Source of the DNA: Mycobacterium scrofulaceum
GTDB taxonomy: Bacteria; Actinomycetota; Actinomycetes; Mycobacteriales; Mycobacteriaceae
DNA length: 64,000 nt
Assembly (NCBI RefSeq): GCF_002086735.1
Contig: NZ_MVIJ01000031.1
Location: 1 to 64,000 of the forward strand
Reading direction: 5' to 3'
The notes below the pieces were generated by a model that was not told the DNA's origin, ran no database searches, and saw nothing but the letters and a program-made list of their open reading frames with translations. A program made the translations under genes and the position numbers. Positions 27,501-35,685 of the stretch are shown here, piece by piece; position 1 is the first letter of the stretch, and every line of letters begins with the position of its first letter.

Positions 27501-28580
27501 GTGAGTCCCGCATCGCGCCGGCGTGCGACTCTGGCATCGTTGGCGGACGAACTGAAGGTCTCGCGCACCACGATCTCGAACGCCTTCAACAGGCCGGATC
27601 AGCTCTCCGCCGACCTACGCGAACGGGTGCTCGCGACGGCCAAGCGGCTGGGGTACCCGGGCCCCGACCCGGTGGCGCGCTCGCTGCGCACCCGCAAGGC
27701 GGGTGCGGTCGGGCTGGTGATGGCCGAACCGCTGACCTACTTCTTCAGCGACCCGGCCGCGCGGGATTTCGTCGCCGGGGTCGCCCAGTCCTGCGAAGAG
27801 CTCGGCCAGGGACTGCTACTGGTGGCCGTCGGGCCCGGTCGCAGCATCCAGGACGGGATGGGTGCGGTGCTGGGCGCCGGCGTGGACGGCTTCGTGGTGT
27901 ATTCGGTCTGCGAAGAGGACCCGTATCTGCAGGTCGTCTTGCAGCGCCGGCTGCCGGTCGTGGTCGTCGACCAGCCGAAGGGGCTCGCCGGGGTCTCCCG
28001 GGTCGGCATCGACGACCGGGCGGCGATGCGCGAGCTGGCGGACTACGTGCTCGGCCTGGGGCATCGCGAGATCGGACTGTTGACCATGCGGCTGGGCCGC
28101 GACCGCCGGCAGGGGCTGGTGGACGCCGACCGGTTGCGGTCGCCGGCCTTCGACGTGCAGCGCGAACGCATCGTCGGGGTGTGGGAGGCGATGAGGGCGG
28201 CCGGCGTCGACCTCGACGCGCTGACCGTGGTGGAGAGCTACGAGCACCTGCCGGACTCCGGTGGCGCCGCCGCCAAGGCGGCGCTGGAGGCCAATCCGCG
28301 GATCACCGCGCTGATGTGCACGGCCGACATCTTGGCGCTGTCAGCGATGGATTACCTTCGCGCACATGGCATTTACGTGCCCGGGCAGATGACGGTGACG
28401 GGTTTCGACGGGGTGCCCGACGCGATCGGCCGTGGGTTGACCACGGTGTCGCAGCCGAGCCTGCAGAAGGGCCGCCGCGCGGGCGAGCTGCTGTTGAGCC
28501 CGCCGCGGTCGGGCCTGCCGGTCGTCGAGGTGTTGAACACCGAGTTGATCCGCGGCCGCACCGCGGGCCCGCCGGGCTAG
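27501..28580 (+). CDS. LacI-family transcriptional regulator, Rv3575c-like
   Basis: A 359-residue LacI-type regulator, the same length as Rv3575c. The N-terminal HTH (TLASLADELKVSRTTISNAF) is followed by the hinge and a periplasmic-binding-protein-like effector domain ending in TVTGFDGVPDAIGRGLTTVS. The effector is unknown; sugars or nucleosides are usual for the family. GTG at 27501 gives the standard N-terminus. Its TAG shares a CTAG with the convergent kstR stop. Confidence 0.9.
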   Translation: MSPASRRRATLASLADELKVSRTTISNAFNRPDQLSADLRERVLATAKRLGYPGPDPVARSLRTRKAGAVGLVMAEPLTYFFSDPAARDFVAGVAQSCEELGQGLLLVAVGPGRSIQDGMGAVLGAGVDGFVVYSVCEEDPYLQVVLQRRLPVVVVDQPKGLAGVSRVGIDDRAAMRELADYVLGLGHREIGLLTMRLGRDRRQGLVDADRLRSPAFDVQRERIVGVWEAMRAAGVDLDALTVVESYEHLPDSGGAAAKAALEANPRITALMCTADILALSAMDYLRAHGIYVPGQMTVTGFDGVPDAIGRGLTTVSQPSLQKGRRAGELLLSPPRSGLPVVEVLNTELIRGRTAGPPG

Positions 28581-29176
28581 CCGCCGTTCTGGTCGCCGAT
28601 CAGCAACCGCACCGCCAGGTCCAACCGCTTGCTGACGTCGGTCGCCGAGGCGCGCCGGGTGAGCCAGGCCAGCAGGTTGGACAGCCAGACGTCGGAGATG
28701 ACCCGGGCGATGTGGTACTGGTCCTCGGTCGGTTCGCCGTCGGCCATCGCCCGAGCGAACATGGAATCGATCAGCTTCTCGACCTGATCGACCTCGCTGG
28801 CCGCCGACGCATCGGCGAAGACGTAGGCGCGGGTCATGGCCTCGGTGAGCAGGGGATTGCGCTGCATCGCCCGGTTGAGCTTGCCGACCATGAAGTTCAG
28901 CCGCTGAAACGGCGTGCCCCCGGCGACCGACGAGCGGTCGGTCTTGGCGTCGATGCGGCTGAATTCGCGGCCCAGGGCCGACACCAGCAGGTGCACCTTC
29001 GACGGGAAATACCGGTACAGCGTGCCCACCGCCACGTCGGCGCGATCCGCCACCGCACGCATCTGAACCGCTTCGTAGCCGCCCTTGGACGCGATGGCCA
29101 TCGTGGCGTCCAGGATGCGCTTGCGGCGTTCCCGCTGAGCCTCCGAGCCGAGCTCGGACTCCGCCAAAACCGCCAC
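28577..29176 (-). CDS. kstR: KstR, TetR-family repressor of cholesterol catabolism
   Basis: A 199-residue TetR-family repressor almost identical to Rv3574. The HTH lies in the first 60 residues (MAIASKGGYEAVQMRAVADR, then VGTLYRYFPSK). KstR represses genes for uptake and for side-chain and ring A/B degradation; 3-oxo-cholestenoate-type CoA thioesters release it. The GTG at 29176 gives the conserved VAVLAESELGS start. Further in-frame starts at 29182 and 29236 would lengthen the protein. A perfect KstR operator lies between this gene and fadE34. Confidence 0.96.
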   Translation of the reverse strand: MAVLAESELGSEAQRERRKRILDATMAIASKGGYEAVQMRAVADRADVAVGTLYRYFPSKVHLLVSALGREFSRIDAKTDRSSVAGGTPFQRLNFMVGKLNRAMQRNPLLTEAMTRAYVFADASAASEVDQVEKLIDSMFARAMADGEPTEDQYHIARVISDVWLSNLLAWLTRRASATDVSKRLDLAVRLLIGDQNGG

Positions 29177-29377
29177 GTTCACCACCTCGCGCGGCTGCGA
29201 GTCAGAAGCGCGGCTCGAGTTGGCACTGGCTGGCATGTGACGGGTTGCTCCTGTTCCTGGCGGCTCGCTTGCAAACGATACGCACGCTGAGTGTGAATTT
29301 CCCACCTCCGTACCGCCGGGACAGCCGCGTGTGCTGCTGTAACGCCGTTCGACTTGACGGTCGATCGCTGGCACTAT

Positions 29378-29391
29378 TAGAACACGTTCTA
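29378..29391. promoter_or_regulatory. KstR operator between kstR and fadE34
   Basis: TAGAACACGTTCTA is a perfect 14-base palindrome fitting the KstR consensus TnnAACnnGTTnnA. A TANNNT hexamer, TAGTCT at 29390-29395, overlaps its right end and could drive fadE34, so KstR binding would block that promoter. Confidence 0.92.
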
Positions 29392-29499
29392 GTCTGCGAC
29401 GAGGCGGGTTGCGCAGCGACCCGAGGCAAGCAGGAGAATCGAGAGCTAGGGGTCGTAGGCCCCACGTCACGCCGAATCGAGGACGCGGAGGTCCCAAGA

Positions 29500-31620
29500 G
29501 TGGTTGCGACCGTCACAGACGAGCAGTTCGCCGCGCGCGCCCTGGTGCGCGACTGGGCCCGCAACTCGACGTCCGGTCCGGGCGGGACGGCGGCGATCCG
29601 CGCGGTGGAGCAGGGCGACGCGGACGCATGGCGCCCGGTGTTCGCGCGGCTGGCGGAGCTGGGCATCTTCGGCGTCGCCATCCCGGAGGAGCACGGCGGG
29701 GCCGGCGGCACCGTCGAGGACCTGTGCGCGATGGTCGAGGAGGCGGCCAAGGCGCTGGTACCCGGGCCGGTGGCCACCACCGCCCTGGCGACGCTCGTCG
29801 TCACCGACCCCGATCTGTCGGCGGCGCTGGCCGCCGGCGAACGCTTCGCCGGGGTGGCGCTGGAGGGCGACGTCCGGTTCGATGCCGAAACCTCCCGGGC
29901 GTCGGGCACGCTGCCGCTGGCGCTCGGCGCGGCCGACGGCGGTGTGGTCCTCGTGCCGGCCGACGGACAGTGGCTTTTGGTCGACACCGAGAGCGACGGC
30001 GTGCGGATCGAGCCGCTACCGGCCACCGACTTCTCCCGCCCGCTGGCCCGGGTGGAGCTGACGTCGGCGCCGGCCAGCGTCGTCGAATCCCCCGAGCGCG
30101 TCGAGGAATTGGCGGCGACCGTGCTGGCCGCCGAGGCGGCCGGCGTGACCCGATGGTCACTGGACACCGCCGTCGACTACGCCAAGGTCCGCGAGCAGTT
30201 CGGCAAGCCGATCGGCAGCTTCCAGGCCGTCAAGCACCTGTGCGCGGAGATGCTGTGCCGCGCCGAGCAGGCCGAGGTGGCCGCGGCCGACGCCGCCCGC
30301 GCCGCGGCGGACAGCGACGCCGACCAGCTTTCGATCGCGGCCGCCCTGGCCGCCGGCATCGGCGTCGCCGCCGCGAAGGCCAACGTCAAGGACTGCATCC
30401 AGGTGCTCGGCGGCATCGGCTGCACGTGGGAGCACGACGCGCACCTGTACTTGCGGCGGGCGCACGCCATCGGCCGGTTCCTCGGCGGCGCCGAACGCTG
30501 GCTGCGCCGCATCACCGAACTGACCCAGTCGGGCGTGCGCCGGCGCCTGGGCATCGACCTCACCGACGTCGAGGACCAGCGCGCGGACATCGCCGCGACG
30601 GTCGCGGAGATCGCCGCGCTGCCCGAGGACAAGCGGCAGCCGGCCCTGGCCGAGGCCGGGCTGCAGGCGCCGCACTGGCCGGCGCCGCACGGGCGCGGCG
30701 CGTCCCCGGCGGAGCAACTGTTGATCGACCAGGAGCTGGCGGCGGCCGGGGTGGCCCGCCCGGACCTGGTGATCGGCTGGTGGGCCGCGCCGACCATCCT
30801 CGAGCACGGCACGCCGGAGCAGATCGAGCGCTTCGTGCCGGGCACGTTGCGCGGCGAATTCCTCTGGTGCCAGCTGTTTTCCGAGCCGGGGGCCGGGTCG
30901 GACCTGGCGTCGCTGCGCACCAAGGCCGTGCGGGGTGAAGGCGGATGGTTGCTCACCGGCCAGAAGGTCTGGACGTCGGCGGCGCACAAGGCGCGATGGG
31001 GCGTGTGCCTGGCGCGCACCGACCCCGACGCCCCGAAGCACAAGGGCATCACCTACTTCATGGTCGACATGAAGGCGCCGGGCATCGAGATCCGGCCGCT
31101 GCGCGAGATCACCGGCGACTCGCTGTTCAACGAGGTCTTCCTGGACAACGTGTTCGTTCCCGACGAGATGGTGGTCGGCGGCGTGAACGACGGGTGGCGG
31201 CTGGCGCGCACCACGCTGGCCAACGAGCGGATCGCGATGGCCAGCGGCACCGCGCTGGGCAACCCGATGGAGGAGCTGCTCAAGGTGCTCGCGGAGCTGG
31301 ATCTCGATGCCGCGCAGCAGGATCGGCTCGGCCGGTTGATCGCCATCGCCCAAACCGGCGCGCTGCTCGACCAGCGGATCGCCCAGCTCGCCGTGGGCGG
31401 GCAGGACCCGGGCGCGCAGTCCAGCGTTCGCAAGCTCATCGGGGTGCGCTACCGGCAGGCGCTGGCCGAGTACATGATGGACGTCTCCGAGGGCGGCGGG
31501 CTGGTCCGCAACCACGCGGTGTACGACTTCCTGAACACGCGCTGCCTCACCATCGCCGGCGGCACCGAGCAGATCCTGCTCACCGTGGCCGCCGAGCGGC
31601 TGCTGGGGCTGCCGCGCTAA
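29500..31620 (+). CDS. fadE34: FadE34 (ChsE3) steroid side-chain acyl-CoA dehydrogenase
   Basis: A 706-residue protein made of two acyl-CoA dehydrogenase modules in one chain, as in Rv3573c. This single chain replaces the heterotetramers usual for steroid ACADs; it acts on a shortened (five-carbon) sterol side-chain CoA ester. FAD-binding segments include QLFSEPGAGSDLASLRTKA and TIAGGTEQILLTVAAERLLGL. GTG at 29500 follows GGAG at 29487-29490, and the much longer frame upstream has no support. It is regulated by KstR. Confidence 0.93.
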   Translation: MVATVTDEQFAARALVRDWARNSTSGPGGTAAIRAVEQGDADAWRPVFARLAELGIFGVAIPEEHGGAGGTVEDLCAMVEEAAKALVPGPVATTALATLVVTDPDLSAALAAGERFAGVALEGDVRFDAETSRASGTLPLALGAADGGVVLVPADGQWLLVDTESDGVRIEPLPATDFSRPLARVELTSAPASVVESPERVEELAATVLAAEAAGVTRWSLDTAVDYAKVREQFGKPIGSFQAVKHLCAEMLCRAEQAEVAAADAARAAADSDADQLSIAAALAAGIGVAAAKANVKDCIQVLGGIGCTWEHDAHLYLRRAHAIGRFLGGAERWLRRITELTQSGVRRRLGIDLTDVEDQRADIAATVAEIAALPEDKRQPALAEAGLQAPHWPAPHGRGASPAEQLLIDQELAAAGVARPDLVIGWWAAPTILEHGTPEQIERFVPGTLRGEFLWCQLFSEPGAGSDLASLRTKAVRGEGGWLLTGQKVWTSAAHKARWGVCLARTDPDAPKHKGITYFMVDMKAPGIEIRPLREITGDSLFNEVFLDNVFVPDEMVVGGVNDGWRLARTTLANERIAMASGTALGNPMEELLKVLAELDLDAAQQDRLGRLIAIAQTGALLDQRIAQLAVGGQDPGAQSSVRKLIGVRYRQALAEYMMDVSEGGGLVRNHAVYDFLNTRCLTIAGGTEQILLTVAAERLLGLPR

Positions 31621-31633
31621 CGGGGCTCCCCGT

Positions 31634-31693
31634 CGAGCCTGTAATTCTGCAGGCCCGCACTCGCACTTTGTCTGCAGATCTACAGGCTCGGCG
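31634..31693. repeat. Hairpin-forming repeat, left copy flanking the DUF559 gene
   Basis: Bases 31651-31693 match 32621-32663 at 41 of 43 positions (direct repeat). This copy also has 17-base inverted arms, 31634-31650 and 31674-31690, with two mismatches around a 23-base loop. It lies 30 bases before the DUF559 gene's ATG region and 14 bases after fadE34. Confidence 0.88.
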
Positions 31694-31725
31694 GGTTGTC
31701 GGTGCCCCGGACCACTATTCGGCCC

Positions 31726-32601
31726 ATGGCCGGGGTGTTGATCGGTGGCGAAGCCGTTGCGCGGGGCATCGTGACGCGGCATGAACTGCAACGCTGGCAT
31801 AGGCCGATCTTCCCGGGAGTGTATGCCGCACGGAATCAGCCGCTTTCGCTTCGTCATCGAACCGAAGGCGCGTGGTTGTGGTCTCGTCGCAGGGCGACGA
31901 TCGCAGGTGTCGCGGCTTCGGCGTTGCACGGCGCTCGGTGGGTTGACGACGACGTCCCCATCGAGTTGGTCTGGTCGAATACGCGGCCACCGCGGGGAAT
32001 CGTGGCGCGTGAGCAGTTGCTGGCCGACGACGAAATCGCTTGCGTGGCAGGACTACCGGTCACCACGCCCGTGCGAACGGCGTACGATTTGGCTCGATTC
32101 CTTCCGCGTGAGCAGGCGGTCGCGCGCCTCGACGCATTGATGCGGGCGACGCCGTTCACCATCGAGGACGTGTCGCTGCTGGCCGAGCGATACCCCGGCG
32201 CGCGAGGGACGCGCCGGCTGCGGTCAATACTGCCCCTTATCGACGGTGGCGCTGCCTCGCCCAAGGAAACCTGGCTGAGACTGCTGCTTCACGATGCGGG
32301 CTTGCCCGCCCTCACCACCCAGATTCCGGTAGTCGAGGGCTACCGTTTGCTGGCCATGCTCGACATGGGCTGGCGGGAGTTCGGTGTGGCCGCCGAGTAT
32401 GACGGCGACCATCATCGCAGCGATCGGCGTCAGTATGTCAAGGATCAGTGGCGGCTGCGAAGACTCGCGGAACTCGGCTGGGTCGTGATCCGGGTGATCG
32501 CCGAGGACAAGCCTCAAGACATCATCGAGCGCGTCAGGGGGGCGCTGATCGCCAGAGGTTGCCGACTCGACGGACATCTCGGAGTCCCCTTGGCCGGCTA
32601 A
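31726..32601 (+). CDS. DUF559/Vsr-like endonuclease-fold protein with AbiEi-like N-terminus
   Basis: A 291-residue protein. The N-terminal part (GIVTRHELQRWHRPIFPGVY) resembles the DNA-binding region of AbiEi-type antitoxins. The C-terminal part has the PD-(D/E)xK layout of DUF559 proteins: LAMLDMGW, VAAEYDGDHH, then a basic helix and LGWVVIRV, with Asp and Glu-x-Asp as likely metal ligands. A role as nuclease or regulator is not proven. Its GC and codon use are looser than those of the neighbours. The gene is framed by near-identical 43-base repeats. No KstR-type site controls it. Confidence 0.75.
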   Translation: MAGVLIGGEAVARGIVTRHELQRWHRPIFPGVYAARNQPLSLRHRTEGAWLWSRRRATIAGVAASALHGARWVDDDVPIELVWSNTRPPRGIVAREQLLADDEIACVAGLPVTTPVRTAYDLARFLPREQAVARLDALMRATPFTIEDVSLLAERYPGARGTRRLRSILPLIDGGAASPKETWLRLLLHDAGLPALTTQIPVVEGYRLLAMLDMGWREFGVAAEYDGDHHRSDRRQYVKDQWRLRRLAELGWVVIRVIAEDKPQDIIERVRGALIARGCRLDGHLGVPLAG

Positions 32602-32612
32602 CCCTAAATGCC

Positions 32613-32663
32613 CGTCGAGCAGGCCAGCACTCGCACTTTGTCTGCAGATCTACCGGCTCGGCG
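32613..32663. repeat. Repeat, right copy flanking the DUF559 gene
   Basis: Direct-repeat partner of the copy at 31651-31693, in the same orientation. The upstream bases CGTCGAGC (32613-32620) also match 31631-31638, but 12 bases present in the left copy (31639-31650) are missing here, so most of the hairpin's left arm is lost. It lies 12 bases after the DUF559 stop. Confidence 0.88.
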
Positions 32664-32674
32664 AGCGGGCGGCG

Positions 32675-33208
32675 CTAAGAAAACGTGGTCTGGGCGCAGG
32701 TGCTGGGCGAGGTCGTGTTGATCCCGGGATAGACCACCTGGATGTGGGTGCAGACGATGACGTTGTTGTCGGTCTTGGGCTGGCCCGTCTGCCAGTCGGT
32801 GGAGTCGATGCGGCCGGTCGTCTGGTACTTGTCCGGTGGGCCCTCACCCATGTAGACGGTGGTGATCTCGTCGGACCCCATGGACTTCATCACCCGCTCG
32901 TACTGGCCGGTGGCGTGCGCGTCGAGGTAGGCCAGCCGGTTCGACGATCGGATCTCGGTGGTCTGCCGGGCCCAGAGGCCGTTGGGGAAGCCGGTCACGC
33001 CGCCGGGCGTCAGCATGTCCGCGCCGGCGGTGAAGTCGCAGTGGCCGTCGGACTTGAAGCAATTCAGGATGGTGCGGGTCTCCAGCTGGTTGGGCCCGTC
33101 CAGCGGGAACAACGTGGTGGCGGTGTTGCTGGCCGCGCCGGCGGCCGGGGCGGGCAGAAACGTCAACGCCGATCCGGCGACGGCGAACACCGTTATCAGC
33201 CGCTTCAT
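32675..33208 (-). CDS. Secreted protein of unknown function, Rv3572-like
   Basis: A 177-residue protein with a signal peptide ending near AAGAA. The mature part has four cysteines (two in LNCFKSDGHCDF, then IVCTHIQV and STCAQ), so disulfides are likely outside the cell. It is the counterpart of Rv3572, next to kshB, but no catalytic motif is visible and its link to steroid metabolism is unknown. The gene is leftward, 50 bases after the kshB stop, and could be read from the KstR-controlled kshB promoter. Confidence 0.82.
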   Translation of the reverse strand: MKRLITVFAVAGSALTFLPAPAAGAASNTATTLFPLDGPNQLETRTILNCFKSDGHCDFTAGADMLTPGGVTGFPNGLWARQTTEIRSSNRLAYLDAHATGQYERVMKSMGSDEITTVYMGEGPPDKYQTTGRIDSTDWQTGQPKTDNNVIVCTHIQVVYPGINTTSPSTCAQTTFS

Positions 33209-33258
33209 CCCGCTCCCCTTTCGGTCCGGCCAACCCTGAGGTGAACCTAGCCCCGCGA

Positions 33259-34341
33259 CTACTCGTCGTAGGTGACTTCCACCGAATCAGATTCCGGGTG
33301 AGATTGACAGGCCAGGATCAGGCCGTCGTCGAGGTCCTGCTGCTCGAGCACGTCGTTGACCTCCATGCTCACCTTGCCGCTTTTCAGGGTGCACGCGCAC
33401 GCGCCGCAGTGGCCCTCGCGGCAGGAGAACGGCGCGTCGAGGCCCTTGGCCAGCAGGACGTCGAGCAACTTGGCATTGCGCGGCCACGACACGGTGTGGG
33501 TCTCACCGTCCAGCTGGACCACCGCGGTGGCGGGCGGCTGATCGCCCGGGGCGGTGTCCTCGATCTTGACCGCCGCGAAGGGGTCGGAGTCCAGCGACTT
33601 GAACACCTCGATGTGCACTTGCGGCGCAGGCACTTTCAGCGAGTCCAGCGCCTCGCGGGCGGCGTCCATGAAGGGGCCGGGCCCGCAGATGTAGACGGGC
33701 CGGTCGGTATAGGGCGCGGCGAGCTTGGCCAGCGCGGCCACGCTCGGCATCCCCTGCAACGATTCCAGCCAGTGCACCACGGTGAGCCGGTCCGGATACT
33801 TGGCGCACAGTTCGCGCAGCGCGTCGGCGAAGATCACCGACTTCTCGTCGCGATTGGCGTAGAGCAGGGTCACCTGCCCGCCGCCCTCGGCGAGCGCGGA
33901 CTTGCAGATCGACATGATCGGGGTGATCCCGCTGCCCGCGGCCATCAGCAGGAAGTCGTCGTCGAGCGTTTTCGGGACGAAGTTGCCCGAGGGGGCCAGC
34001 ACGTGGATCCGCATGCCCGCCCGCGCGTGCTCGCACAACCAGTTCGACGCGTACCCGTCCGCGGTCCGCTTGACCGTCACGGTCAGCGCGTCGTCGGTGA
34101 ACGGCGAGCTGCACAGCGAGTAGCAGCGGGCCACCGAACCGGTGCGCTCGCTGGGCACGCGCAGCGTCAGGAACTGGCCGGGCGCGTAGCGCAGGCGTTC
34201 GGGCGGGATGCCGGGGTCGCCCGGCTCGTCGGGCACCGCGAAGACCAGCGACCGCGCGTCGTCCGTCTCGGCGACGACCTCGGCGATCTGCAGTTCAAGG
34301 ACGTGGTCACCGAGCGGCTCGTCGAGATTGGCCTCGACCAA
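33259..34341 (-). CDS. kshB: KshB, reductase of 3-ketosteroid 9-alpha-hydroxylase
   Basis: A 360-residue flavoprotein: FAD-binding domain (RCYSLCSSP), NAD-binding domain (AAGSGITPIMSI and YICGPGPFMDAA) and a C-terminal plant-type [2Fe-2S] ferredoxin domain with cysteines in CREGHCGACAC and a later LACQS. It passes electrons from NADH to the KshA oxygenase, which hydroxylates C9 and opens ring B. A TTG at 34341 is the likely start because GGGAGGA precedes it by six bases and because the longer TTG at 34365 would nearly touch the KstR operator. Confidence 0.92.
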   Translation of the reverse strand: MVEANLDEPLGDHVLELQIAEVVAETDDARSLVFAVPDEPGDPGIPPERLRYAPGQFLTLRVPSERTGSVARCYSLCSSPFTDDALTVTVKRTADGYASNWLCEHARAGMRIHVLAPSGNFVPKTLDDDFLLMAAGSGITPIMSICKSALAEGGGQVTLLYANRDEKSVIFADALRELCAKYPDRLTVVHWLESLQGMPSVAALAKLAAPYTDRPVYICGPGPFMDAAREALDSLKVPAPQVHIEVFKSLDSDPFAAVKIEDTAPGDQPPATAVVQLDGETHTVSWPRNAKLLDVLLAKGLDAPFSCREGHCGACACTLKSGKVSMEVNDVLEQQDLDDGLILACQSHPESDSVEVTYDE

Positions 34342-34366
34342 GACCCATCCTCCCTCTCGTTGCAAC

Positions 34367-34380
34367 TAGAACATGTTACA
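34367..34380. promoter_or_regulatory. KstR operator for kshB
   Basis: TAGAACATGTTACA fits TnnAACnnGTTnnA exactly at the fixed positions. It lies 25 bases upstream of the kshB start. Confidence 0.87.
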
Positions 34381-34434
34381 GAAAAGTGGATCCGTATCGC
34401 TACCAGCCGCAGGAATACCCTGCTCGACACAAAT

Positions 34435-34448
34435 CGGAACGTGTTCTA
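34435..34448. promoter_or_regulatory. KstR operator for hsaADCB, one mismatch
   Basis: CGGAACGTGTTCTA fits the KstR consensus except for C at the first fixed T. A TANNNT hexamer (TAGTCT, 34447-34452) overlaps its right end and would serve the hsa operon. Confidence 0.78.
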
Positions 34449-34497
34449 GTCTCTGGTGTAAGTCCACTGAGTAAGTTTGGCCCAGGAGGCAAACCTA

Positions 34498-35682
34498 GTG
34501 ACGTCCATTCAACAGCGTGACGCGCAGTCGGTGTTGGCCGGCATCGACGACCTACTGCCGCGGATCTCCGAGCGCGCTCAGGCCACGGAGGATTTGCGCC
34601 GGCTGCCCGACGAGACCGTTCAGGACCTGCAGGACGTCGGCTTCTTCACCCTGCTGCAGCCCGAGCAGTGGGGCGGGCTGCAATGCGATCCGGGCCTGTT
34701 CTACGAGGCGGTGCGGCGGCTGGCCAGCGCGTGCGGTTCCACCGGCTGGGTGAGCTCCATCATCGGCGTGCACAACTGGCATCTGGCGCTGTTCGACCAG
34801 CAGGCCCAGGAGGAGGTCTGGGGCGACGACCGCAACGTGCGGGTGTCGTCGTCGTACGCGCCGATGGGCGCGGGCGTGGTGACCGACGGCGGATACCTGG
34901 TCAACGGCTCCTGGAACTGGTCCTCCGGATGTGACCACGCCACGTGGGCCTTCCTCGGCGGTCCGGTGATCAAGGACGGCCGCCCGGTCGACTTCGGCAG
35001 CTTCCTGATCCCGCGCAGCGAATACCGCATCGACGACGTGTGGCATGTGGTCGGCCTGCGCGGCACGGGCAGCAACACGGTGGTGGTCAAGGACGTCTTC
35101 GTGCCCAGGCACCGGTTCCTGTCCTACAAGGCGATGAACGACGGCACCGCCGGCGGATACCGGACGAACACCGCCCCGGTGTACAAGATGCCCTGGGGCA
35201 CAATGCATCCCACCACCATCTCGGCACCGATCGTCGGCATGGCCTACGGCGCGTACGACGCGCACGTTGAGCACCAGGGCAAGCGGGTGCGCGCGGCGTT
35301 CGCCGGCGAGAAGGCCAAGGACGACCCGTTCGCCAAGGTGCGCATCGCGGAGGCGGCCAGCGACATCGACGCGGCCTGGCGCCAGCTGAGCGGAAACGTC
35401 GCCGACGAGTACGCGCTGCTGTCCGCCGGCAAGGAGATCCCGTTCGAGCTGCGCGCCCGCGCCCGCCGCGACCAGGTCCGGGCGACCGGGCGCGCGATCG
35501 CCTCGATCGACCGGCTGTTCGAGGCTTCCGGTGCCACCGCGCTGGGCAACGACCAACCGGTGCAACGTTTTTGGCGCGACGCGCACGCCGGCCGGGTGCA
35601 CGCGGCCAACGACCCCGAGCGGGCCTACCAGATCTTCGGGAACAACGAGTTCGGGTTGCCGCCGGGCGACACCATGGTTTAG
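34498..35682 (+). CDS. hsaA: HsaA, flavin-dependent 3-HSA hydroxylase oxygenase
   Basis: A 394-residue oxygenase of the acyl-CoA-dehydrogenase-like flavin monooxygenase group, nearly identical to Rv3570c. With the reductase HsaB it hydroxylates 3-HSA to the catechol 3,4-DHSA in ring A degradation. Conserved stretches include SACGSTGWVSSIIGVHNWHL and WNWSSGCDHATWAFL. AGGAGG at 34484-34489 lies eight bases before the GTG at 34498, which decides this start over an upstream TTG. It is the first gene of hsaADCB. Confidence 0.96.
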   Translation: MTSIQQRDAQSVLAGIDDLLPRISERAQATEDLRRLPDETVQDLQDVGFFTLLQPEQWGGLQCDPGLFYEAVRRLASACGSTGWVSSIIGVHNWHLALFDQQAQEEVWGDDRNVRVSSSYAPMGAGVVTDGGYLVNGSWNWSSGCDHATWAFLGGPVIKDGRPVDFGSFLIPRSEYRIDDVWHVVGLRGTGSNTVVVKDVFVPRHRFLSYKAMNDGTAGGYRTNTAPVYKMPWGTMHPTTISAPIVGMAYGAYDAHVEHQGKRVRAAFAGEKAKDDPFAKVRIAEAASDIDAAWRQLSGNVADEYALLSAGKEIPFELRARARRDQVRATGRAIASIDRLFEASGATALGNDQPVQRFWRDAHAGRVHAANDPERAYQIFGNNEFGLPPGDTMV

Positions 35683-35685
35683 GCC

